The notes under the pieces were generated by a model, which ran no database searches, was not told where the DNA came from, and was given only the letters and a program-made list of their open reading frames with translations. Shown here piece after piece: positions 23,254-31,539 of a stretch of DNA of 33,021 bases. Source of the DNA: CAZBME01 sp964645835 (GTDB lineage Bacteria > Desulfobacterota > Syntrophia > Syntrophales > UBA8958); assembly GCA_964645835.1 (NCBI GenBank), contig CAZYDG010000013.1, forward strand, positions 1 through 33,021, in the 5' to 3' direction. The position numbers and the translations under genes are program-made. Every line of letters begins with the position of its first letter. The first letter of the stretch is position 1.

Positions 23254-24669
23254 ATGAGGATCATGATTAAGGAAATATCTAATACCATTAATAAATACAA
23301 AATGATAGATCCAGGTGAGATTGTTGTCGTTGCCGTGTCCGGCGGGCCTGATTCAGTAGCGCTTTTGACAGTTCTTCATCATATGGTCCGGGAACTTCAG
23401 ATTCGAATCATCGTTGCACATTTGGATCACGGCCTCCGGCCGGAAGCCCGTGACGAGGCGGCATTCGTTGCAAAATTAGCGGAAAAACTCGGCTATCCCT
23501 GTGTTTCGGATCGGGCTGATGTCATGGCAATAAGCCAAAGGGAAGGCAAGAATCTTGAGGATGCGGCGCGGAAGGCCCGCTATTCGTTTCTTGATCGTGT
23601 GGCGGAAAAGCATGGGGCTGCAAAGATTGCTCTTGGCCATCACAGGCAGGACCAGGCGGAGACGGTTCTGATGCGCATAATCCGGGGAAGCGGACCGGAA
23701 GGCCTCAAAGGGATGATGCCCGTAAGGGACAAGCTCTACATTCGGCCCCTTCTTTTTGTCGACCGTGAAAAGATTCTCTCCTTTCTACGGGAGCAGGGGA
23801 TGGATTTCAAGCAAGATGAGACAAACGCATCGCCCCTCTTTTTACGCAATCGCATTCGACATCAGTTACTGCCTTTCCTCAAGGAGGCTTTTAACCCCCG
23901 TATAGATGACAGCTTGTGCCGTTTGGCAGATATTGTGAGGTTGGAAGACGATTACATGGAACAAGCGGCGGAAGAGACTCTTGCTAAGTGGGGTCTGCTT
24001 CCCAGGAACGGAACGGTCGTCTTATCGACGACAGACTGGGCAGGGCTTCACTGCGCCCTCCGGAACCGCATGCTGAAAAAGATTCTTGAAGATTTTTGTC
24101 CCGGAGGGCAAGGTATTGCCTTTGCCCATATAGAAGCGGCAGCATCCTTGATTGTTCAAGATAATCCCTCGGCAATGATCGACCTTCCGTTCGGGATCAG
24201 AATGCGGCGGCGATATGATCAAACTTTGATTTCCAAAAATAATGATTATATTGCTGGCTATAAGAGAGATCAGTCACATGATTTTTCTTATGATGCCCAT
24301 ATCCCCGGTGATATCCTGATCTCCGAGACTGAGGAAACGATCCGGTTTACGGTGGTGCAAGGGGGAATAGGGGATATTGAAACGATTCGGTTGAATCCCC
24401 GAGTGGCCTTCATGGATGTCGATAAGATCGATGGGGCTTTGAAGATAAGGAACATCCGACCGGGTGACAAGTTTCAACCGTTAGGCATGGCGGGAAATAA
24501 ACGAATAAAGGAATTTTTCATTGATGAGAAGGTTCCCCGTGACCGGCGAAAGTCACTGCCTCTTATAGTTGATAGCCGATCTGTGTTATGGGTCGCGGGG
24601 ATCAGGTTGGGAGAACGGGTTCGTGTAAATGCACAGACTACCCGAATTTTAAAGGTAGAAATCATTTGA
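23254..24669 (+). CDS. tilS: tRNA(Ile)-lysidine synthase
   Basis: 471 residues. The N-terminal PP-loop ATPase domain has SGGPDS (29-34), followed by AHLDHGLRPEA and LGHHRQDQAETVLMR, which are TilS signatures. FLRNRIRHQLLP closes the catalytic domain. A substrate-binding middle region and a complete C-terminal TilS domain (MRNIRPGD-like RNIRPGDKFQPLG, FFIDEKVPRDRR) follow. It converts the wobble C of the tRNA-Ile CAU anticodon to lysidine, an essential step. It lies just after the phosphatase gene; an ATG nine bases downstream (23263) is an alternative start. The tilS-ftsH adjacency is widely conserved. Confidence 0.95.
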   Translation: MRIMIKEISNTINKYKMIDPGEIVVVAVSGGPDSVALLTVLHHMVRELQIRIIVAHLDHGLRPEARDEAAFVAKLAEKLGYPCVSDRADVMAISQREGKNLEDAARKARYSFLDRVAEKHGAAKIALGHHRQDQAETVLMRIIRGSGPEGLKGMMPVRDKLYIRPLLFVDREKILSFLREQGMDFKQDETNASPLFLRNRIRHQLLPFLKEAFNPRIDDSLCRLADIVRLEDDYMEQAAEETLAKWGLLPRNGTVVLSTTDWAGLHCALRNRMLKKILEDFCPGGQGIAFAHIEAAASLIVQDNPSAMIDLPFGIRMRRRYDQTLISKNNDYIAGYKRDQSHDFSYDAHIPGDILISETEETIRFTVVQGGIGDIETIRLNPRVAFMDVDKIDGALKIRNIRPGDKFQPLGMAGNKRIKEFFIDEKVPRDRRKSLPLIVDSRSVLWVAGIRLGERVRVNAQTTRILKVEII

Positions 24670-24743
24670 AATCAAAGACGGCTTATTGTAAATGAACAGT
24701 CATTAAAATTGCTGACCAGTTCCATGAAAAGGTCAATATTAGC

Positions 24744-24772
24744 GAATCCGGTCCTATTCGACCCGCGGATTC
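24744..24772 (+). promoter_or_regulatory. Stem-loop just upstream of the ftsH ribosome-binding site
   Basis: GAATCCG (24744-24750) pairs with CGGATTC (24766-24772), and GTC/GAC can pair inside. It ends 8 nt before AAGGAG (24781-24786) and is followed by A-rich rather than T-rich sequence, so it is not a terminator. It may influence ftsH translation or mRNA stability. The tilS-ftsH gap is 125 bp and could also hold a promoter; none is convincing. Confidence 0.5.
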
Positions 24773-24794
24773 ATAAAAATAAGGAGCATCTAGA

Positions 24795-26621
24795 TTGAAT
24801 TCACTACAGAAAAACATTGCCCTCTGGCTGGTTATCAGTCTTGTATTCGTTCTTCTCTACCATATTTTCAGCCAACCCAAAGGGGGCCAGGAAACCATCG
24901 TATACACCGATTTCCTGGGATATGTGAACAAAGACCAAGTTAAGGAAGTTACAATTCAAGGCGAAAATATAACAGGAAAGCTTGCCGATGGGAAGAATTT
25001 CAAAACTTTCATGCCCAAGGACACAGACATCGTAAAGACCCTGGTTTCAAAAAATGTCCGCATCACCGCCAAACCACTTGAAGATTCTCCATGGTACATG
25101 ACGATTCTCATCTCATGGTTTCCCATGCTTCTTTTAATCGGCGTATGGATTTTTTTCATGCGCCAGATGCAAAGCGGCGGCGGAAAGGCAATGGCCTTCG
25201 GTAAGAGCCGGGCCCGCCTCATGACGGACAAAGGGACGAAGGTCACTTTTGCCGATGTAGCAGGAATAGACGAAGCCAAAAGTGAGCTGGAAGAGGTTAT
25301 TGAATTTTTACGAGACCCCAAGAAATTTACCCGTCTGGGCGGCAGAATACCAAAAGGCGTGCTTCTTGTCGGACCTCCTGGAACGGGGAAAACCCTTCTG
25401 GCCAGGGCCATTGCCGGTGAGGCAAACGTGCCTTTCTTGTCCATCAGTGGTTCCGATTTTGTAGAAATGTTTGTCGGCGTCGGCGCTTCGCGCGTCCGTG
25501 ATCTTTTTACACAAGGGAAAAAACATGCACCCTGTATTATATTCATTGATGAAATCGATGCCGTCGGCCGCCATCGCGGCGCAGGTCTGGGCGGTGGTCA
25601 CGACGAACGTGAGCAGACCCTGAATCAGCTCCTGGTAGAAATGGATGGTTTTGAATCGAATGAGGGTGTCATTCTCGTTTCAGCAACGAACCGTCCCGAT
25701 GTTCTCGACCCGGCCCTTCTTCGACCAGGCCGTTTTGACCGTCAGGTCGTTGTTCCATTGCCCGATGTGAAGGGAAGGGAGATGATCCTCGAAGTTCATG
25801 CAAAAAAAGTTCCCTTGGCCGAAGGCGTCGATTTTCATGTCATCGCCCGCGGAACACCTGGGTTTTCAGGCGCCGATATCGAAAATCTCGTAAACGAGGC
25901 CGCCCTGTTTGCAGCCCGAACCAACAAGGAAAAAGTGGATTTGGGCGATTTTGAATATGCCAAGGACAAGGTTCTCATGGGGACAGAACGAAGGAGCATG
26001 GTCATCAGTGATGACGAGAAACGCAACACGGCTTATCATGAAGCTGGGCATACGCTGGTCGCAAGACTCCTGCCGGGAACAGACCCGATCCACAAGGTGA
26101 CGATCATTCCGAGAGGCCGTGCCCTGGGCCTGACGCAACAGCTGCCCATCGATGAAAAACACACGTATCCCAAAGAATATCTCTTGAAGAGCATCGCTAT
26201 CCTTCTGGGGGGGCGGGCAGCTGAAGAGTTGGTACTAAAGGATTTTACGACCGGTGCAGGTAACGATATCGAACGATCGACGAATCTGGCAAGAAAGATG
26301 GTCTGTGAATGGGGGATGAGTGAGGCTATGGGTCCTTTGAGTTACGGCAAGAAGGAAGAGCAAATATTCCTTGGCCGTGAATTTGCGACACACAAGGATT
26401 ACAGTGAGGCGTCGGCGCAACGGATCGATGGTGAGGTGTCCCGTATTGTCATGAGCAGTTATGAACGGGCAAAAACGATCCTGGTCGAGAACATGGCGGT
26501 CCTTAACAAACTGGCCGCGGAACTCCTGGATAAAGAAGTCCTGAATGCCGATCAGATCGATGCCATCATCGGCATTGTACGCCCGGATACTCAGGGATCA
26601 CCTATATCGACGGTAGTTTAA
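24795..26621 (+). CDS. ftsH: ATP-dependent zinc metalloprotease FtsH
   Basis: 608 residues from a TTG start placed by AAGGAG eight nt upstream. Two N-terminal membrane segments (about 8-25 and 101-122) flank a periplasmic domain. The AAA+ module has Walker A GPPGTGKT (193-200), Walker B IIFIDEID (248-255) and the second region of homology around SATNRPDVLDPALLRPGRFD. The zinc protease motif is HEAGH (415-419). It forms inner-membrane hexamers that degrade misfolded membrane proteins and regulators such as LpxC. It runs into folP with a three-base gap. The TTG start and upstream hairpin suggest limited translation. Confidence 0.97.
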   Translation: MNSLQKNIALWLVISLVFVLLYHIFSQPKGGQETIVYTDFLGYVNKDQVKEVTIQGENITGKLADGKNFKTFMPKDTDIVKTLVSKNVRITAKPLEDSPWYMTILISWFPMLLLIGVWIFFMRQMQSGGGKAMAFGKSRARLMTDKGTKVTFADVAGIDEAKSELEEVIEFLRDPKKFTRLGGRIPKGVLLVGPPGTGKTLLARAIAGEANVPFLSISGSDFVEMFVGVGASRVRDLFTQGKKHAPCIIFIDEIDAVGRHRGAGLGGGHDEREQTLNQLLVEMDGFESNEGVILVSATNRPDVLDPALLRPGRFDRQVVVPLPDVKGREMILEVHAKKVPLAEGVDFHVIARGTPGFSGADIENLVNEAALFAARTNKEKVDLGDFEYAKDKVLMGTERRSMVISDDEKRNTAYHEAGHTLVARLLPGTDPIHKVTIIPRGRALGLTQQLPIDEKHTYPKEYLLKSIAILLGGRAAEELVLKDFTTGAGNDIERSTNLARKMVCEWGMSEAMGPLSYGKKEEQIFLGREFATHKDYSEASAQRIDGEVSRIVMSSYERAKTILVENMAVLNKLAAELLDKEVLNADQIDAIIGIVRPDTQGSPISTVV

Positions 26622-26624
26622 GCC

Positions 26625-27836
26625 GTGTCGTCATATAACCGCATTCGGCCTGTGAAGATTGAAACAGCAGACGACGCCTTCGACATGCTGACGTCTATCC
26701 AGGTCGATCCTTATGGTGTTCAGGCCATGCTCCCCAAGATGCGGCATTTGAATATCCGCATCGATTCCATATCCTGCAAAGTAGCCAATATCATCAAGCA
26801 GGAAATGCTGTCCCTGGGAGGTGATGCCGCTGTAGCGAGAGGGACGGTGGGTTGCTCCATCGATGGGACTGATGTTCTCCTCATGGGGACGAGAAAGCAG
26901 TATGATCGGCTGATGGAGAAGCTGATTGTACAGCCCTTTGGACTCCGCGAACTGTCGGAAGCCATCGGTCAGCTATTGGAAAATATGGATCGGAAGACAT
27001 TCATTTTGAAAACGCCCCGGCGCGACATTGTATTGGGTGGTCGGACGTTGATAATGGCTGTTTTGAATGTGACACCGGATTCTTTTTATGACGGCGGACG
27101 CTATTTCTCTCTGAACGAGGCGGTGGCCCACGGGCTCCGCTTAACCGAAGAGGGAGCCGACATGATCGATATCGGCGGAGAGTCGTCTCGGCCCGGTGCG
27201 GATCCCGTATCGATTGAGGAGGAATGGCGGCGCGTCATACCAGTCGTTGAGAAGCTTGCATCCCTGGTGGATATACCCATATCGGTGGATACGACGAAGG
27301 CTGATATTGCTCATGCCGCTATGGCTGCCGGTGCGGAAATGATCAACGATATCAGTTCAATGACCTTTGATCACCGGATGGCGGAGGTCGTCGCCGAGAC
27401 GAAGGCCGCCGTAGCACTGATGCATATGAGGGGTCGTCCGAAAACGATGCAGAACGGCGATCTGGTCTATGACGATTTAATGGCTGATATCCTGGAGTAT
27501 CTGCGGCAGAAAATGGCAGATGCGAAGAAAATGGGAATATCGGAAGAGCGGATTGTGCTCGATCCCGGTATCGGTTTTGGGAAAACCGTGGAAGACAACC
27601 TGAGGATCATTAAGCATCTCGGTGATCTGACAGTTCTTGGTAGACCCATTCTGATGGGTGTTTCACGAAAATCATTCATCGGCCGAATAACGGGGGATGA
27701 AACATCCGAACGTATCTTCGGGACTGCGGCTGCCGTGACGGCTGCCGTCATGGCAGGATCATCCATCGTCCGTGTCCATGAAGTGGGGCCCATGAAGAAG
27801 GTTGTTGCTCTGAGCGATGCCATTCGTGGCGCTTAA
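26625..27836 (+). CDS. folP: Dihydropteroate synthase with N-terminal extension
   Basis: 403 residues, from a GTG three bases after the ftsH stop. The DHPS TIM barrel occupies about 140-400, with NVTPDSF (148-154), DIGGESSRPGA, DTTKADIA, NDIS, LMHMRGRPKTMQ, DPGIGFGKT and GVSRKSFIG, all active-site loops. It joins pterin pyrophosphate to p-aminobenzoate in folate synthesis. Residues 1-130 form an extra domain absent from the compact E. coli enzyme. Similar extensions occur in DHPS proteins of other anaerobes, and the function is unknown. No ribosome-binding site of its own stands out, so coupling to ftsH is likely. Confidence 0.94.
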   Translation: MSSYNRIRPVKIETADDAFDMLTSIQVDPYGVQAMLPKMRHLNIRIDSISCKVANIIKQEMLSLGGDAAVARGTVGCSIDGTDVLLMGTRKQYDRLMEKLIVQPFGLRELSEAIGQLLENMDRKTFILKTPRRDIVLGGRTLIMAVLNVTPDSFYDGGRYFSLNEAVAHGLRLTEEGADMIDIGGESSRPGADPVSIEEEWRRVIPVVEKLASLVDIPISVDTTKADIAHAAMAAGAEMINDISSMTFDHRMAEVVAETKAAVALMHMRGRPKTMQNGDLVYDDLMADILEYLRQKMADAKKMGISEERIVLDPGIGFGKTVEDNLRIIKHLGDLTVLGRPILMGVSRKSFIGRITGDETSERIFGTAAAVTAAVMAGSSIVRVHEVGPMKKVVALSDAIRGA

Positions 27837-27942
27837 AACATATTAATGTCTTTTTTCACATCTATGTAGCGCTGTGGATGGAATAGACCACATCCGCCAG
27901 CTACCTGGGGCACATTATTTTTATAGAATAAAAGATCAATCG

Positions 27943-28419
27943 ATGCGGCAAATACAAATCCATTCATTATGTGCAGAGAATACTTACGCTTTGGGTAAGA
28001 TTCTGGGGGAGTGTGCGGAGAAAGGCGATTTGATTGCCCTGATCGGAGATTTGGGAACGGGAAAAACGTGCCTGACTCAGGGAATTGCGCGGGGACTTGG
28101 TGTTCCGGAAACATATGCCGTTACGAGTCCCACATTTACGTTAATCAATGAGTATCCGGGCAGGCATATTCTGTATCATTTGGACGTCTACCGGCTGTCG
28201 GGAGCCAATGATATGGAAGACATGGGTTATGAAGATTACTTCTATGGTAAAGGCGTAACCGTCATCGAATGGGCCGAAAAAATCCTTGAGATCCTACCTG
28301 GCCATACGCTTTATGTGCGTCTCGCCTACAAAGGTGATACGGAGCGAGAAGTATGTGTGAAAGGTGAGGATGGTCATATAAAAAAGATAATGAAAGCTCT
28401 GAATAATGGAGGTTTTTAG
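27943..28419 (+). CDS. tsaE: tRNA threonylcarbamoyladenosine biosynthesis ATPase
   Basis: 158 residues from the ATG at 27943, the normal TsaE length. A GTG at 27874 in frame would add 23 residues that do not resemble the family. The P-loop is GDLGTGKT (35-42), followed by SPTF and LYHLDVYRL, and VIEWAEK near the C-terminus, all TsaE signatures. It hydrolyses ATP to reset the TsaBD complex that makes the t6A modification of ANN-decoding tRNAs. tsaB and tsaD are not in the window. The ribosome-binding site is weak. Its stop lies four bases before the lysC start, and the lysC Shine-Dalgarno is inside its last codons. Confidence 0.92.
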   Translation: MRQIQIHSLCAENTYALGKILGECAEKGDLIALIGDLGTGKTCLTQGIARGLGVPETYAVTSPTFTLINEYPGRHILYHLDVYRLSGANDMEDMGYEDYFYGKGVTVIEWAEKILEILPGHTLYVRLAYKGDTEREVCVKGEDGHIKKIMKALNNGGF

Positions 28420-28423
28420 AAAT

Positions 28424-29647
28424 ATGGGTCTTGTGGTGCAAAAATATGGCGGAACATCGGTTGCCAATGTCGAAAAGATCAAAAATGTCGCCCAACGGGT
28501 GATCAGAACCAAAGAGGCGGGCAACGGTGTAGTTGTTGTTTTATCGGCCATGGCCGGTGAGACGGATAAATTGATCGGATTGGCCCATCAGGCTGCAGAA
28601 GATCCCGACCCTCGCGAATATGACGCCCTGATTTCCACGGGAGAGCAGGTAACCATATCTCTGCTCGCAATAATCCTTAATAAAATGGGCCATAAAGCAA
28701 GGTCTTTCCTTGGCTATCAGGTCAAAATTCATACAGACCGGGCCCATATGAAATCCAGGATTGTTCATATTGAAACGGAGGCAATGCGAAAGGCGCTGTC
28801 GCAGGGACAAATTGTTATTGTAGCAGGCTTTCAGGGAATCGACTCGAATGATAATATAACCACCTTGGGAAGAGGCGGATCAGATACTAGCGCCGTAGCT
28901 TTGGCAGCGGCCTTGAAGGCTGACATTTGCGAAATTTACACCGATGTGGACGGCGTCTACACGACGGATCCTAACATGTGCGACAAGGCAAAACGTTTGA
29001 AGAAGATATCTTATGATGAAATGCTGGAAATGGCGAGGGCCGGTGCAAAAGTATTGCATCCCCGCTCCGTGGAAATGGCAAAAAAATATAGCGTTCCCGT
29101 CTATGTGAAATCATCATTTACGGACGGGGAAGGGACGTTAGTGACAAAGGAGGATAAAGATATGGAAAAAGAAGTGGTGTCGGGCGTGACCTATGATCGT
29201 GATCAGGCAAAAATCACGGTTACCCATGTACCGGATCGGCCCGGCGTTGCCGCTCGTTTATTTACACCCCTTGCAGAGCACAATATCATGGTCGATATGA
29301 TCATCCAGAGTGCAAGTGTGGATAATTTTACGGATTTAAGCTTTACAGTCTCCAAGAAGGACGTCAGAGAGGCATCCCGTCTCGTTGAGGAAGCATCACG
29401 GGAAATCGACGCCAAGGGCGTTATAATCGACGACAGCGTTGCCAAAATTTCCATTATCGGTGTCGGCATGATCAGTCACTCCGGTGTCGCCGCCAAAATG
29501 TTCGCTACTCTTTCAAAGGAAGGCATCAACATCATGATGATCAGCACATCAGAGATCAAAATATCCTGTGTGGTCCAGACAAAATATACGGAACTTGCGG
29601 TAATGGTACTCCATGATGCCTTTGGCCTGGATAAAAAACCGGAATAA
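28424..29647 (+). CDS. lysC: Aspartate kinase
   Basis: 407 residues. I start at the ATG at 28424, giving MGLVVQKYGGTSVA, with GGAGG 11 nt upstream; an ATG at 28406 adds only six residues. The kinase domain (about 1-240) contains KYGGTS (7-12), GRGGSDTSA and EIYTDVDGVYTTDP. Two ACT domains (about 250-400) follow, typical of lysine- and/or threonine-inhibited enzymes. It phosphorylates aspartate, the first step to lysine, threonine, methionine and diaminopimelate. An in-frame start with a perfect ribosome-binding site lies inside the gene at 29162 and may yield a separate regulatory subunit. Confidence 0.96.
   Translation: MGLVVQKYGGTSVANVEKIKNVAQRVIRTKEAGNGVVVVLSAMAGETDKLIGLAHQAAEDPDPREYDALISTGEQVTISLLAIILNKMGHKARSFLGYQVKIHTDRAHMKSRIVHIETEAMRKALSQGQIVIVAGFQGIDSNDNITTLGRGGSDTSAVALAAALKADICEIYTDVDGVYTTDPNMCDKAKRLKKISYDEMLEMARAGAKVLHPRSVEMAKKYSVPVYVKSSFTDGEGTLVTKEDKDMEKEVVSGVTYDRDQAKITVTHVPDRPGVAARLFTPLAEHNIMVDMIIQSASVDNFTDLSFTVSKKDVREASRLVEEASREIDAKGVIIDDSVAKISIIGVGMISHSGVAAKMFATLSKEGINIMMISTSEIKISCVVQTKYTELAVMVLHDAFGLDKKPE
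29162..29647 (+). CDS. Internal in-frame start of lysC: probable aspartokinase beta subunit
   Basis: AAAGGAGG (29146-29153) lies eight nt upstream of an ATG that is in frame with lysC (codon 247). The product would be 161 residues beginning MEKEVVSGVTYDRDQAKITV and containing only the two ACT domains. In Bacillus and Corynebacterium, lysC encodes alpha and beta subunits from one frame in just this way, and the beta start falls at the same place relative to the kinase/ACT junction. That this site is used here is inferred from the ribosome-binding site and the domain boundary. Confidence 0.6.
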   Translation: MEKEVVSGVTYDRDQAKITVTHVPDRPGVAARLFTPLAEHNIMVDMIIQSASVDNFTDLSFTVSKKDVREASRLVEEASREIDAKGVIIDDSVAKISIIGVGMISHSGVAAKMFATLSKEGINIMMISTSEIKISCVVQTKYTELAVMVLHDAFGLDKKPE

Positions 29648-30254
29648 GACATCCCCTTTCATCCAGTCGCAGATAAGCGGCTTGGCTTTCATGCTTCTGG
29701 TCAGCATTGGGGTGTATGCCTTTAATGCCGTTTCATATTTGAAGCCTATGCATACGATCACGGGTCTTTTCCTGGAAAAAAGGAAAGAAAATGTGACCGT
29801 TGAACTTTCAGGAGCATTCAACCACAAAGGCGTCTATTTTGTTCCTGAGGGCATGACGGTTGCTGAATTATTACGATATCAGGGTATAGAGTCCAATGCG
29901 AAACTTTCACCGGACCTGGGGCTGAAGATTGTCGTTTCCGGCATGTCGATCATCAAAGAGAAGGATGGCCGAATCCTGATTACCGATATGAAGGCGGCTA
30001 AGCGCCTTGCCCTAGATCTTCCCATCAACATTAATAAGGCTGCACTTGAAGATTTGATTCTGATTCCCGGAGTCAAAGATGCGACGGCAAAAAAACTTCT
30101 TGATTACAGAACATCTGCCGGCGGCCGGATCGGCCATATGGAGGACCTTATGAACATTCCCGGCATTAAAGAGAAGAGGCTCTCACATTTGCGTAAATAT
30201 CTATATGCGGCAGGAAATCAATATGAATCACAGGTTAAATCGGATGCAAAATAA
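29613..30254 (+). CDS. ComEA-like protein with SLBB and helix-hairpin-helix domains
   Basis: 213 residues. A single hydrophobic segment (about 21-40) would anchor it in the inner membrane with the bulk outside. An SLBB-like domain (about 60-125, with VTVELSGAFNHKGVYFVP and GMTVAELL) is followed by two helix-hairpin-helix motifs (ININKAALEDLILIPGVKDATAKKLLDYR and MNIPGIKEKRL, about 138-200). This is the layout of ComEA, the periplasmic DNA receptor of natural transformation. Its ATG overlaps the end of lysC by 35 bp, so it may be coupled. No other competence gene is in the window. DNA uptake is therefore only a possibility. Confidence 0.82.
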   Translation: MMPLAWIKNRNKTSPFIQSQISGLAFMLLVSIGVYAFNAVSYLKPMHTITGLFLEKRKENVTVELSGAFNHKGVYFVPEGMTVAELLRYQGIESNAKLSPDLGLKIVVSGMSIIKEKDGRILITDMKAAKRLALDLPININKAALEDLILIPGVKDATAKKLLDYRTSAGGRIGHMEDLMNIPGIKEKRLSHLRKYLYAAGNQYESQVKSDAK

Positions 30255-30333
30255 AATCCTTTGCAACTAATTCTATTCTTAGTATTAAATAGAATTTAAC
30301 AGGCTTAAGTACGTCAATAGGAAAGGAATCATA

Positions 30334-30696
30334 ATGAAGCGAATTCTATGCGTTGATGATGAGCCGATTAACCTCATGATTATTGAGGTTAATCTTATGG
30401 CCGAAGGCTATGAGGTTTATAAGGCGGAGGATGGATCGAAAGCACTTCAGTTGGTTAAAGAGGTTAAGCCTCAACTGGTGCTCCTCGATATCATGATGCC
30501 CGGAATTAGTGGCATCGATACTCTCAAAGAAATCAAGAAAATTGACCCGCATATCCCTGTGATCATGGTGACCGGTGTAACTGATGAGACAATAGCCAAA
30601 AGTGCCATAGAATATGGTGCTTATGATTATGTTACAAAACCGATTGACTTTAGCTATCTTAATACAACGATCCTAGTGAAGCTTCTTCAGGATTAA
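30334..30696 (+). CDS. Single-domain response regulator (CheY-like receiver)
   Basis: 120 residues, a receiver domain only. The acidic pair is D8-D9, the phosphoacceptor D52 (LLDIMMPG), the switch Thr80 (VTG) and the conserved Lys102 (TKPID). AGGAAAGGAATC precedes the ATG. With no output domain it must act by protein contact or as a phosphate shuttle in a phosphorelay. It is followed by a cNMP-FHA protein 59 bp away and lies near an HD-GYP regulator and a hybrid kinase, so it may carry phosphoryl groups within this cluster. A motility role is not supported by the neighbours. Confidence 0.93.
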   Translation: MKRILCVDDEPINLMIIEVNLMAEGYEVYKAEDGSKALQLVKEVKPQLVLLDIMMPGISGIDTLKEIKKIDPHIPVIMVTGVTDETIAKSAIEYGAYDYVTKPIDFSYLNTTILVKLLQD

Positions 30697-30755
30697 AATC
30701 TGTTGATCTCTGCTTCGAGAGCGGGGTATCAAAAGCAGGAAATAAGGGGTGACGC

Positions 30756-31517
30756 ATGTTCGAGATGAAATTTTTCAAGAAGGGTGATCTTCTTATCGAG
30801 GATGGTTCTACAGATGAGAACGCTTATCTCATCCAAACCGGAAGTGTCGAAGTCTTCAAGACGGGAAAAGGAAAAAGAATTGTCCTGGCAAAGCTGCATG
30901 TTGGCAATGTAATCGGTGAGATGAGTCTTTTGACGGGAGAACCTCATTCCGCATCGGTCATTGCACTGGAGGATACGGGGGTTAATACGATCAGCCGCGA
31001 AGACTTCGAGATCATGCTCAACACCAACCCGCGAAGCATCATCCCCATTTTGAAAGAAGCCTTCCGAAAACTGATTTACATGAATCAGTTGGCCGTTGCG
31101 TTTCAGGAAAAAGATGCCACAGAAACTGAATCGACCCATGTTGAAGCGGGAAACGTCATTCATATGCGTGCCTTGACGGCTGACGCAGAACGAGCGCTAC
31201 AAGGCAAGGAGATCGATATCACAAAATCCCCCTTTACCATCGGGCGTTCGGCAAAGGATGGCACGTTTGATAATGTAGACCTTAAACTTTCGGACAAAGA
31301 ACCCTATCAGCTTTCAAGAGCCCACTGCGTCTTGGCCTTTGTTCAGGATAAATATTACATCATCGATACGGCCAGTACGCTGGGCACGACCCTTGACGGC
31401 GTCCGCATCGGAAAACGTGAAGCCAATAAAAAAGCTCTTCTAGGGAAAGGGAAACATTTAATGATTCTTGGTCATCCAAGTTCTCCCTATAAATTCGAAC
31501 TCGATATCCTGGGCTAG
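30756..31517 (+). CDS. Cyclic-nucleotide-binding-like and FHA domain protein
   Basis: 253 residues. A cNMP-binding fold (about 5-110) is followed by a linker and an FHA domain (about 160-250) with FTIGRS, SRAHCVL and GTTLDGVRIG, which form the phosphothreonine-binding loops. The phosphate-binding cassette of the first domain reads GEMSLLTGEPHSASV. The glutamate is kept, but the arginine of the canonical P-R-x-A is His, so binding of cAMP or cGMP is doubtful. There is no DNA-binding domain. It probably senses phosphorylation by a Ser/Thr kinase elsewhere and docks to partners. AAGGGGTGA precedes the ATG. It converges on the HD-GYP gene across 22 bp. Confidence 0.88.
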   Translation: MFEMKFFKKGDLLIEDGSTDENAYLIQTGSVEVFKTGKGKRIVLAKLHVGNVIGEMSLLTGEPHSASVIALEDTGVNTISREDFEIMLNTNPRSIIPILKEAFRKLIYMNQLAVAFQEKDATETESTHVEAGNVIHMRALTADAERALQGKEIDITKSPFTIGRSAKDGTFDNVDLKLSDKEPYQLSRAHCVLAFVQDKYYIIDTASTLGTTLDGVRIGKREANKKALLGKGKHLMILGHPSSPYKFELDILG

Positions 31518-31539
31518 GAATTCTTCGCTATTTAAGCCG

